Assembly (NCBI GenBank): GCA_001512945.1
Contig: LFTF01000115.1
Location: 1-13,125, forward strand
DNA length: 13,125 bases
Source: Clostridiales bacterium DTU023
GTDB taxonomy: Bacteria; Bacillota; Clostridia; Saccharofermentanales; DTU023
Reading direction: 5' to 3'
Positions 7,235-13,125 of the stretch are shown in pieces. The notes beneath the pieces were generated by a model, which saw only the letters and a list, made by a program, of their open reading frames with translations, searched no databases and had not been told where the DNA came from. The position numbers were made by a program, and so were the translations under genes. Within the stretch, counting starts at the first letter, position 1. The number at the start of each line of letters is the position of its first letter.

Positions 7235-8185
7235 TCAAAAGTCCCCTTCGTGAGGTGATGCAACCGTATTGTTGCGGTTTGACAATGAATAAAAAAAGAT
7301 AATTAAAACACCCGCTATTATCAGTGCGCAACCCACAATATTCAGCATAGTCAACGATTCACGGAGAAGCAGATAACCGAGCAGTACAGCCGTCAGAGGC
7401 TCCAGCAGAGCGATAATGGAAGTCGTCGTCGCCCCGCACTTCAAGATCGCCAGATTCAAAAGTGTAAATGCGCCGACAGCCACCATCATGGATACGATCA
7501 CAGAATACAACCATGCTGCAGGTGTCATGTTGAAATTTAACTTTCCTGTAGCCATACCCAAGACAAAAGACGCCACAAGGACAACAAGGGTGGAATAGAA
7601 CGCCATCTTGTAAACGTGTATTTTCCGGATAACCGTGCGTTCTATTCCGATTATTAAGCCAGCGTATGTGAAACCTGATCCAAGTGCGAGCAAGACACCC
7701 CAAATGATAGTCTGATCGCTTGCTCCAATAAAAGTGAGCACACCGAGAAACCCAAGCGCAAGTGACAAACCTTTCCACCACCTAATTTTTTCACGGAAAA
7801 AGATGACACTCCCCAGCATGACGATGACGGGGAAAATGAAATGAAGTACGGTTGCTGTGCCAACGTTGATAAATGCGAAAGAGGAATAGAGCAAAAAGGC
7901 CGTGCCAAAACTCCCGAACAGGCTGATCGGCAAAACTGCAATAGCTTCTTTACGATAAAGTGCCAGTGAAATGCCTTTGCGACGAGCAAGGATGTAGAGA
8001 ACAGGTAGCCCGAAAAGAGACCGGGTGAACGTCATCATGATACTGTTACTACCCCCCGAATATGCCATTTTGGCAACAGCCGGTGTCATGCCATAGAGGA
8101 CGGCAGAGATGGCTGCGGCTGTTATACCTACGATCCGGTTTCGCTTCACCTCATTAGATTTGATTGCGCTTGCTTTATCATCCAT
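7235..8185 (-). CDS. EamA/DMT family transporter
   Basis: An integral membrane protein of 316 aa with ten predicted hydrophobic segments arranged as two EamA repeats, the drug/metabolite transporter fold. The first repeat starts at GITAAAISAVLYGMTPAVAK, and the end of it carries FAFINVGTATVLHFIFPVIV, the usual EamA pattern. The second repeat ends in IIALLEPLTAVLLGYLLLRE, again typical. Such proteins export or import amino acids, nucleotides or other small metabolites; the substrate cannot be read from sequence. The start is uncertain: the ATG at 8185 is preferred, but a TTG at 8200 in the same frame (adding MGNTT) is possible; both have weak ribosome binding sites (GGGAA and GGA). The gene is divergent from hsp20 and heads a pair with the glycosylase. 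A TATTAT near 8270 on the minus strand could be a -10 box, without a good -35. Confidence 0.9.
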   Translation of the reverse strand: MDDKASAIKSNEVKRNRIVGITAAAISAVLYGMTPAVAKMAYSGGSNSIMMTFTRSLFGLPVLYILARRKGISLALYRKEAIAVLPISLFGSFGTAFLLYSSFAFINVGTATVLHFIFPVIVMLGSVIFFREKIRWWKGLSLALGFLGVLTFIGASDQTIIWGVLLALGSGFTYAGLIIGIERTVIRKIHVYKMAFYSTLVVLVASFVLGMATGKLNFNMTPAAWLYSVIVSMMVAVGAFTLLNLAILKCGATTTSIIALLEPLTAVLLGYLLLRESLTMLNIVGCALIIAGVLIIFFYSLSNRNNTVASPHEGDF

Positions 8186-8438
8186 AGTTGTGTTTCCCAA
8201 TTGTTCCAGCTGTCAGAATCTACTGAACTCGCAGAGCCACTGCACTTGCCTTTTCGCTACAAGCGACATAATACAAAATTGCTCTCGTGACCGCGCACCT
8301 TAACAAGATAGACGAACCGGTTGATCAACACAAACCGCCCCATGGTCTGTCAGCCCCCCAGAGGCCGAGAAACCCCTCATTCCATATGCGCAACGCGTCA
8401 AGAACACCCCAATGCATCACTCCTACCGAATGCCCATC

Positions 8439-8479
8439 TGAAATATTGGCACTCTCCTCGATAGAGTGCCAATATTTCA
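8439..8479 (+). promoter_or_regulatory. CIRCE operator (HrcA binding site) upstream of hsp20
   Basis: The core TTGGCACTC (8446-8454), nine-nt spacer, GAGTGCCAA (8464-8472) matches the CIRCE consensus TTAGCACTC-N9-GAGTGCTAA with one symmetric change (A to G and its partner). The perfect dyad continues outward to give 16-bp arms, TGAAATATTGGCACTC and its complement (8439-8454 and 8464-8479). CIRCE is bound by the heat-shock repressor HrcA, which classically controls groESL and dnaK. Here it lies 149 nt upstream of the hsp20 start codon, so hsp20 is likely induced by heat through HrcA. There is no T-tract after the dyad, which argues against it being a terminator. It could in principle also touch the divergent EamA promoter. 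Confidence 0.93.
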
Positions 8480-8484
8480 AAATT

Positions 8485-8540
8485 TCTACAACGTTTCTTA
8501 ACTTTTTCTCCATATCAACAGCATACAATAATGTTGTAGA
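8485..8540 (+). repeat. Inverted repeat in the hsp20 leader
   Basis: TCTACAAC (8485-8492) and GTTGTAGA (8533-8540) are perfect inverted copies. In RNA the stem extends by a G-U pair and two A-U pairs to 11 bp, enclosing a 34-nt loop. It sits just after CIRCE. If transcription starts within or before CIRCE, this would be a leader hairpin; if the TACAAT in its loop is the -10 box, it is instead a DNA dyad around the promoter. Function unknown. Confidence 0.4.
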
Positions 8541-8628
8541 TAAAAATCACGATGAGAAATTTGTGCTCCCAGATTGGAAAATGAATTCCTCGCACGTGAT
8601 GGAATATAAAATCAAGGAGGTAAAGAAA

Positions 8629-9057
8629 ATGTTTGATTTAATTCCATATGGTCGTCGTGACCGCAGTTTAACAAGTGAACTGAATCGTTGGCTCGGCGGG
8701 TCTTTCCTGCAGGATTTCCAAGGAGTTCGCGGGTTCAAGGTAGACGTTCAGGATAAGGGCGATCATTTTCTCTTGGAAGCCGATCTCCCCGGCGTTAAAA
8801 AAGAAGACATAAAAATAAATCTCGAAGCACCGTATTTAACGATTCGTGCCGAGCAGAACACGGAGAAAACGGAGGAAAAGAAGAACTACGTTTACAAAGA
8901 GCGTTCTTTCGGGTCGATCTCTCGAAGTTTCGATGTTAGCGGCATCAAAACCGGTGATATTAAAGGTAAATTTAAAGACGGAGTCCTGTCATTGACACTT
9001 CCCAAGCAGGAGGAGCAGCAGCAGGCGGATTCCATCGAGATTGAGATTGAAGATTAA
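8629..9057 (+). CDS. Small heat shock protein (Hsp20/alpha-crystallin family)
   Basis: A 142-aa ATP-independent chaperone that should hold unfolding proteins in large oligomers in the cytoplasm. After a short N-terminal arm (MFDLIPYGRR …) the alpha-crystallin domain runs from about residue 36 to 127: FKVDVQDKGDHFLLEADLPGV (36-56), KKEDIKI, YVYKERSFGSISRSFDV (87-103) and the signature DGVLSLTLPK (117-126). The C-terminus carries the oligomerising I-x-I motif within SIEIEIED. The start is the ATG at 8629, because AAGGAGG lies eight nt upstream and the protein begins as family members do; the frame stays open for another 114 codons upstream, through CIRCE, which is not coding. It is the only plus-strand gene, standing alone and convergent with the hydrolase gene. 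Regulation by HrcA is expected from the CIRCE site. Confidence 0.97.
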   Translation: MFDLIPYGRRDRSLTSELNRWLGGSFLQDFQGVRGFKVDVQDKGDHFLLEADLPGVKKEDIKINLEAPYLTIRAEQNTEKTEEKKNYVYKERSFGSISRSFDVSGIKTGDIKGKFKDGVLSLTLPKQEEQQQADSIEIEIED

Positions 9058-9150
9058 CTAGATCAAATAAGCTATCAGACGAGTTCTTGACTGAACACAA
9101 AGAAACATTTGGATGAATTCATTACCCGAGACTGCAAAGTGCTGGAAGTT

Positions 9151-9187
9151 GCATGTGCAGGCTATTAAATGTATAACCTGCACATGC
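9151..9187. repeat. Perfect 11-bp inverted repeat over the hydrolase stop codon
   Basis: GCATGTGCAGG (9151-9161) and CCTGCACATGC (9177-9187) are exact inverted copies around a 15-nt AT-rich loop. The right arm encodes the last residues of the hydrolase and the loop contains its stop codon. It lies between the convergent hsp20 and hydrolase genes and may act as a bidirectional terminator or mRNA 3' end stabiliser. No T-tract follows on either strand, so it is not a standard intrinsic terminator. Confidence 0.55.
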
Positions 9188-9935
9188 GCTCAAACTCGTT
9201 GAGAAGAAATTCCTCATCTTCAGGTGTGTAGTAGTTATGGTCAGAGTGCTCTAGGTGCTGGAGACAAATTTTCGGGTTGGCAGCGATGTAGTCCGATGAC
9301 TTCATAGATACGACATCGTCGTGTCTCGACTGATAGGCATGACAGGGGACCGTTACTTCGGTGATCCTTGTGCGGGTCGCTCGAATCTCGTGCCCAAGTT
9401 CCCGATAACGGGGTAACCAGCCGATATATCGCCAGAACCTCCTGTCTGGTTCCATACTGTAATCGTCTTTTACCGATTCAATCGAAGGGGTTCCATGTGG
9501 ATTAATGTCAAGCGCAATCCGGATGGCTTCATTTGACGCGGATAGCTTGACACGCGCCTTCAACGGCACCGCAAGTAGAAACAGATGCTTGATCTTCTCA
9601 GGTTTCCGAATGCTTTGTTCGATCGAAAAAAGTGTTCCCATCGAATGACCGACAATAATAATAGATGAATGGTTGGCGGCCAGTTCATCAACAACTTCCT
9701 TGACCTGTCGTTTCCATTTCTCCATGGACGTTTGTGCAAACTCACGTACCGTGCCGCCGTGCCCATCGAGGAGGATGGCGCGAATTGCCCATGATTTTGG
9801 AACGCGAGGAAAGAAATTTCGAAAATAATTGGGAGAACTGCAAATTCCATGGAGGAATAGAACCACCGTATTGGCTCCTGGCACGTCACGTCTATATTCT
9901 TTATGCATTTCAGTATGTTTCTCAGTGATCGACAT
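9165..9935 (-). CDS. Alpha/beta hydrolase, monoglyceride lipase/carboxylesterase type
   Basis: A 256-aa cytoplasmic serine hydrolase with no signal peptide. It shows the oxyanion-side VLFLHGICSSP (25-35), LLDGHG (55-60), the nucleophile elbow GHSMG with Ser98 (96-100), the acid SRHDDVVS (Asp206) and the catalytic histidine in HSDHNYY (His233), so the triad is complete. The layout resembles Est30-type carboxylesterases and bacterial monoacylglycerol lipases, which cleave medium-chain esters; free glycerol from such substrates could feed the glycerol kinase nearby, but this is only suggestive. The ATG at 9935 is preferred because AAAGGA lies nine nt upstream; the in-frame ATG at 9953 has no usable site. 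It follows the DUF6440 gene by 50 nt and may be co-transcribed with it. Confidence 0.88.
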   Translation of the reverse strand: MSITEKHTEMHKEYRRDVPGANTVVLFLHGICSSPNYFRNFFPRVPKSWAIRAILLDGHGGTVREFAQTSMEKWKRQVKEVVDELAANHSSIIIVGHSMGTLFSIEQSIRKPEKIKHLFLLAVPLKARVKLSASNEAIRIALDINPHGTPSIESVKDDYSMEPDRRFWRYIGWLPRYRELGHEIRATRTRITEVTVPCHAYQSRHDDVVSMKSSDYIAANPKICLQHLEHSDHNYYTPEDEEFLLNEFERMCRLYI

Positions 9936-9985
9936 TCCCCTATTTCCTTTCATATATGACTACAATAGTTTGCTCCGATACATTG

Positions 9986-10213
9986 TCAGCTATGTCGAGT
10001 GGAAACTACGGGACGTCCGTCACGATCAAGCAGAACGGTCAGCCCTCCCGAATTCCCCACAAAGTGGAAGAGGTAATTGACCCCTGTCACCGAGTCGACC
10101 CAGATCTCCATCCCGTCCATCATGCCTTGAGAATAGGCTTTGACGAACCGCTTGCTATCTTTCGGGTATTCAAGGTTAAAATCACCTTGATTCGGTTTTC
10201 CAAATAAACTCAT
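9986..10213 (-). CDS. DUF6440 family protein
   Basis: A 75-aa soluble protein. The second half, GMEIWVDSVTGVNYLF … GGLTVLLDRDGRPVV (34-70), matches the pattern I recognise for DUF6440: a hydrophobic strand, the D-x-x-TGVNYLF core, then a GGLT-x-LLD-x-DG-x-PVV tail. The family is small, occurs mainly in Bacillota and has no known function. The start ATG has AAAGG nine nt upstream. The 94-nt gap before it (10214-10307) probably contains its promoter, but I see no clear boxes. Found 50 nt ahead of the hydrolase gene on the same strand. Confidence 0.75.
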   Translation of the reverse strand: MSLFGKPNQGDFNLEYPKDSKRFVKAYSQGMMDGMEIWVDSVTGVNYLFHFVGNSGGLTVLLDRDGRPVVSTRHS

Positions 10214-10307
10214 GAGTCGTACCTTTCACTAACGTGTTGTTTGCATGCTGCAGGGCGCATGTCTCTGTTTGACGTAATTGTTGAAACGTTTGCGCTAGGT
10301 CGGTCTG

Positions 10308-11492
10308 TCAAACGAGTTTTCCGACTACCCTCTCAATACGATCCATCGCTTCCACAAGATTCTCCATAGAGTTGGAGTAAGTCAGGCGAATTGCGTATGG
10401 CGCCTCGAAAGCGTTGCCAGGCACAAGTGCGACCCCGGCCTCCTCGAGGATATAGTCAGCGAGTGCGGGCGCATCATCGATGACACGATCCCCACAGCGC
10501 TTTGTGAAAAGATCGGAAACATCAGGGAACAGGTAGAATGCGCCCTCCGGGAACGGGCAACGGAATCCGGGCAGTGCTTGAACGCGGTCAAAAAGATAAT
10601 TACGGCGTTTTTCAAAAGCTCGGCGCATTTCCTCAACGTATTCATCGCAAGACTCCAGGGCCGTAATGCCTGCCCATTGAACGAAAGAGGTCGCGTTTGA
10701 TGTCGTATGACCCTGAATGGCAGAAATCCCCTTGATAACATCTCTGGGGCCTGCCGCATAGCCGAGCCGCCAGCCAGTCATCGCATATGCTTTCGAAAGC
10801 GCGTTTACTGTCACCGTCCGCTCTCGCATTTCGGGCGAAAGAGAAGCGATGCTGATATGGGGTGTCGTACCATAAATCAACTTCTCATATACCTCATCCG
10901 CAACGATAAAAAAATCATGCTCTCGCGCAAACTCAGCGACACGACGGAGGCTGGTCTCAGAATAGACAGCACCTGTGGGATTATTGGGACTGTTGATCAA
11001 TAGAACGCGCGTTCTGTCCGTGATCGCTGCCTCGATGACCCGAAGGTCGAGCTGGTTGTCCTCATTTACCGGAACCAACACGGGAACCGCGCCCGCAAGC
11101 TTGACCATTTCCACGTAACTCACCCAGCACGGCGTGGGGATGATCACCTCATCACCGGGATTGCAGAGAACTTGGAAGGTGTTCGTTAGGGCATATTTGG
11201 CTCCTGTCGAAACGATGATTTCATCGATTGAATACTCAATCGAATTGTCTCGCCACAGCTTGCGGACAATCGCTTCGCGAAGCTGGGGAATACCGGGAGT
11301 TTGCGTATACTTGGTTTTACCTTCTAGCATCGCCTGGTGAGCCGCATCAATGATGGGGGCGGGCGTGTTGAAATCAGGTTCACCGCTGTTCAATGCGATG
11401 ATGTTTTTGCCCTCATCACGCAACTTGGCAATTTTACTGTTCAGTTCAAGCGTCTGCGAAGGAGCCATTCGGCGTATACGGTCGGAAATCAT
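10308..11492 (-). CDS. Class I aminotransferase, aspartate aminotransferase type
   Basis: A 394-aa PLP enzyme of fold type I, close in length and motifs to the aspartate aminotransferase subgroup found in Bacillus and Thermus. It should exchange the amino group between aspartate and 2-oxoglutarate. Key residues are visible: NSGEPDFNTP (35-44), the NNPTG loop with Asn171 (170-174), Asp199 and Tyr202 (ADEVY), the PLP lysine Lys234 in NALSKAYAMTGWRLGY, and the carboxylate-binding Arg369 in AIRLTYSNS. The gene starts 13 nt after the pckG stop, so the two are almost certainly one transcript; making oxaloacetate from aspartate right beside PEP carboxykinase fits gluconeogenesis from amino acids. 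The ribosome binding site (GAGAAGA) is weak. Substrate specificity within the subgroup (aspartate, or also prephenate/tyrosine) is not certain. Confidence 0.92.
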   Translation of the reverse strand: MISDRIRRMAPSQTLELNSKIAKLRDEGKNIIALNSGEPDFNTPAPIIDAAHQAMLEGKTKYTQTPGIPQLREAIVRKLWRDNSIEYSIDEIIVSTGAKYALTNTFQVLCNPGDEVIIPTPCWVSYVEMVKLAGAVPVLVPVNEDNQLDLRVIEAAITDRTRVLLINSPNNPTGAVYSETSLRRVAEFAREHDFFIVADEVYEKLIYGTTPHISIASLSPEMRERTVTVNALSKAYAMTGWRLGYAAGPRDVIKGISAIQGHTTSNATSFVQWAGITALESCDEYVEEMRRAFEKRRNYLFDRVQALPGFRCPFPEGAFYLFPDVSDLFTKRCGDRVIDDAPALADYILEEAGVALVPGNAFEAPYAIRLTYSNSMENLVEAMDRIERVVGKLV

Positions 11493-11505
11493 AGGTCATC
11501 TTCTC

Positions 11506-13125
11506 TCAAATAGTATCCAAATTTGCCTGAATACGAGCAAGTTGTTCAAAAAGCTCCTTGGGCATCTTGGGTCCGTACGTCTCGAAATGTCTGTCGATCG
11601 CTGCAAGCTCAGCGGTCCACTCTTCGCAATCTATGGTCGTAAGTGCTTCGAGATCCCCCGCCGGTAAATCCAGTCCGTCAAGATCAAGATCTTCCTTACA
11701 AGGCAAGGAACCGATCGCCGTTTCATTTGCACCAACTGTTCCGTCGCAGCGTTCAGCGACCCACTTCAACACGCGGCTGTTCTCGCCAAACCCCGGCCAT
11801 AAGAAGTGGCCGTCTTCTCCACGTCTGAACCAATTGACAGCGAAAATTTTTGGCAACTTATCGGGATCTGATTTCTTGCCGATCTCGAGCCAGTGGTTCA
11901 AGTAATCTCCAACGTGGTATCCGATGAAAGGAAGCATCGCAAACGGATCACGTCTCACCTGACCGATTTTGTCCGATATAACAGCGGCTGTGATCTCTGA
12001 CCCCATGATCGCTCCAAGAAAAATTCCGTGCTCCCAGTTAGCACTCTGATAAATGAGCGGTATAGTCGATGGGCGACGCCCTCCGACAAGGATCGCGTCA
12101 ATCGGGACGCCGGCCGGGTCTTCCCAGTTCGGGGCGATTGAGGGACAGTTTTTGGCAAGCGCCGTGAAACGCGCGTTTGGATGCGCCGCTTTGTCTTTAG
12201 ATCCAGAGGTCCAATCATGGCCGTGCCAATCGATGAGGTGGTCGGGCGCAGGTTCGCCGATACCCTCCCACCAAACGTCTCCGTCGTCAGTGAGCGCAAC
12301 GTTTGTGAAAATCGCGTCAGAACGAATCGAATCCATCGCATTGGGATTAGACTCATATGAGGTTCCTGGAGCAACGCCAAAGAATCCAGCCTCGGGATTG
12401 ATAGCGTACAATCGACCATCCTCTCCGAATCGCATCCAGGCAATGTCATCACCGACCGTTTCAACTTTCCATCCCGGGATCGTCGGCCTGAGCATCGCTA
12501 GGTTTGTCTTGCCGCATGCGGACGGGAAAGCGCCGCATATATAATATACTTTGTCCTCAGGAGAGGTTAGTTTTAAGATCAGCATATGTTCAGCAAGCCA
12601 GCCCTCGTCGCGAGCCAGCACGGAAGCGATGCGAAGTGCAAAACATTTTTTGCCAAGCAGCGCATTGCCTCCGTATCCGGAGCCGTATGACCAGATCTCA
12701 CGAGTCTCAGGAAAATGGCTGATGTATTTTTTGTCCATTGGGGCACACGGCCACGGAACGTCCTCTTCACCTGGTTTTAAAGGAGCACCGACAGAGTGCA
12801 GGCACGGGACAAATTCGCCGTCCTCACCGAGCAGATCAAGCACTTCGCTACCCATTCTCGTCATGATCCGCATATTAGTCACAACGTAGAGGCTATCGGT
12901 TATTTCAATACCAATCTTTGACGCCGGAGAGCCGAGAGGTCCCATGCAGAAAGGAATGATATACATGGTGCGTCCACGCATCGCTCCGCTGTATAACTCA
13001 GTCATCGTCTCTCGCAACTCAGCCGGATCGATCCAGTTGTTTGTCGGACCAGCGTCATCTTCATTCTCTGAAGCGATGAAGGTGCGATCCTCAACACGCG
13101 CCACGTCTGAAGGGTCACTGCGAAA
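11506..13125 (-). CDS. pckG: Phosphoenolpyruvate carboxykinase (GTP), N-terminus missing
   Basis: The GTP-dependent enzyme converting oxaloacetate and GTP to PEP, GDP and CO2, the entry to gluconeogenesis. 539 residues are visible and the frame is open to the right edge; the family is about 600 aa, so roughly 60-70 N-terminal residues lie outside. The first visible residues FRSDPSDVARVEDRTF align with the family, so the GTG at 13104 is not a start. Counting from the first visible residue, landmarks are EDDAGPTNNW (22-31), the P-loop with the reactive cysteine CGAFPSACGKT (197-207), kinase-2 VGDDIAWM (224-231), the family block GGRRPSTIPL, and the guanine-binding region NWFRRGEDGHFLWPGFGEN. 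All active-site blocks look intact. It is the GTP form, not the ATP form (PckA) usual in Bacilli. The aminotransferase follows after 13 nt. Confidence 0.97.
   Translation of the reverse strand, partial: FRSDPSDVARVEDRTFIASENEDDAGPTNNWIDPAELRETMTELYSGAMRGRTMYIIPFCMGPLGSPASKIGIEITDSLYVVTNMRIMTRMGSEVLDLLGEDGEFVPCLHSVGAPLKPGEEDVPWPCAPMDKKYISHFPETREIWSYGSGYGGNALLGKKCFALRIASVLARDEGWLAEHMLILKLTSPEDKVYYICGAFPSACGKTNLAMLRPTIPGWKVETVGDDIAWMRFGEDGRLYAINPEAGFFGVAPGTSYESNPNAMDSIRSDAIFTNVALTDDGDVWWEGIGEPAPDHLIDWHGHDWTSGSKDKAAHPNARFTALAKNCPSIAPNWEDPAGVPIDAILVGGRRPSTIPLIYQSANWEHGIFLGAIMGSEITAAVISDKIGQVRRDPFAMLPFIGYHVGDYLNHWLEIGKKSDPDKLPKIFAVNWFRRGEDGHFLWPGFGENSRVLKWVAERCDGTVGANETAIGSLPCKEDLDLDGLDLPAGDLEALTTIDCEEWTAELAAIDRHFETYGPKMPKELFEQLARIQANLDTI

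Larger units (their letters stand above)
8201..8628. other. Long divergent intergenic region between the EamA gene and hsp20
   Basis: About 430 nt without an accepted gene. The part at 8440-8628 holds the hsp20 control elements described separately: a CIRCE palindrome, a second inverted repeat and the ribosome binding site AAGGAGG (8614-8620) eight nt before the hsp20 ATG. A TACAAT at 8524-8529 is the best -10 candidate downstream of CIRCE, but its -35 position (around ACTTTT) is poor. Another weak possibility is AATATT at 8442-8447 overlapping CIRCE. The part at 8201-8440 shows no gene, RNA or clear repeat to me; it presumably holds the promoter for the minus-strand EamA gene. The transcription start of hsp20 cannot be placed from sequence. 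Confidence 0.6.

Noticed and set aside
8439..8479. The hsp20 upstream palindrome as an intrinsic terminator
   Set aside because: No T-tract on either strand, and the core fits CIRCE with its exact nine-nt spacer.
8325..8528. A 67-codon minus-strand frame in the intergenic region
   Set aside because: It reads across the CIRCE palindrome, has no recognisable family features and no good ribosome binding site.
8287..8628. A 114-codon in-frame extension upstream of hsp20
   Set aside because: It would translate through the CIRCE operator, and the strong AAGGAGG site and family-like N-terminus point to the ATG at 8629.
10243..10261. GCATGC/GCATG dyad between the aminotransferase and DUF6440 genes as a terminator
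   Set aside because: The stem is only five pairs with no U-tract, too weak to support.
12053..12544. Plus- and minus-strand alternative frames of 160-170 codons within pckG
   Set aside because: pckG is intact and conserved throughout; the alternative products have no family features.
13102..13104. GTG as a start codon of pckG
   Set aside because: The residues upstream of it to the window edge match the conserved N-terminal part of GTP-type PEP carboxykinase, so the gene simply continues outside.

Overview
The window reads as chromosomal DNA of a low-to-mid GC member of the Bacillota, probably an anaerobic or facultative lineage. The reasons are strong AGGAGG-type ribosome binding sites, several GTG/TTG starts, a CIRCE-type HrcA operator, and family members typical of that phylum: a YwaF/TIGR02206 membrane protein, a DUF6440 protein, a clostridial-type glycerol kinase beginning ALDAGTTSNR, and a DUF1667 protein beside two flavoproteins. 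The genus cannot be fixed from the sequence alone. Almost every gene lies on the minus strand; the only plus-strand gene I accept is a small heat shock protein. I see no rRNA, tRNA, CRISPR array, insertion sequence or phage gene.

Reading in the direction of transcription (right to left): at the right edge lies a GTP-dependent PEP carboxykinase gene (pckG, N-terminus cut off by the window), followed 13 nt later by a class I aspartate-type aminotransferase. Together they can take aspartate through oxaloacetate to PEP. Next come a 75-aa DUF6440 protein and an alpha/beta hydrolase of the monoglyceride lipase/carboxylesterase type. The hydrolase converges on hsp20, and a perfect 11-bp inverted repeat spans the hydrolase stop codon.

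The hsp20 gene (plus strand) has a long leader with a textbook CIRCE core embedded in a 16-bp-arm perfect palindrome. Divergent from it is an EamA/DMT transporter gene, followed 1 nt later by an endonuclease III-related DNA glycosylase that lacks the EndoIII catalytic lysine.

The centre of the window is a glycerol operon: a GlpA-like FAD oxidoreductase with a C-terminal BFD-type [2Fe-2S] domain, a second FAD/NAD(P) oxidoreductase (overlap of 8 nt), a small four-cysteine DUF1667 protein, and glycerol kinase. This set would phosphorylate glycerol and oxidise glycerol 3-phosphate to DHAP, with electrons leaving through the flavin and Fe-S subunits. With the lipase-like hydrolase and pckG nearby, the window has a lipid/glycerol/gluconeogenesis flavour, but that link is an inference from proximity.

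The left end carries two membrane proteins (a TIGR02206 protein and a PAP2-superfamily phosphatase or transferase) behind a good TATAAT box, then the start of a lipoprotein gene that runs off the left edge. I found no convincing wholly new system. The best leads are the hsp20 regulatory region, the GlpA/oxidoreductase/DUF1667 assembly, and the glycosylase and kinase with altered key residues.
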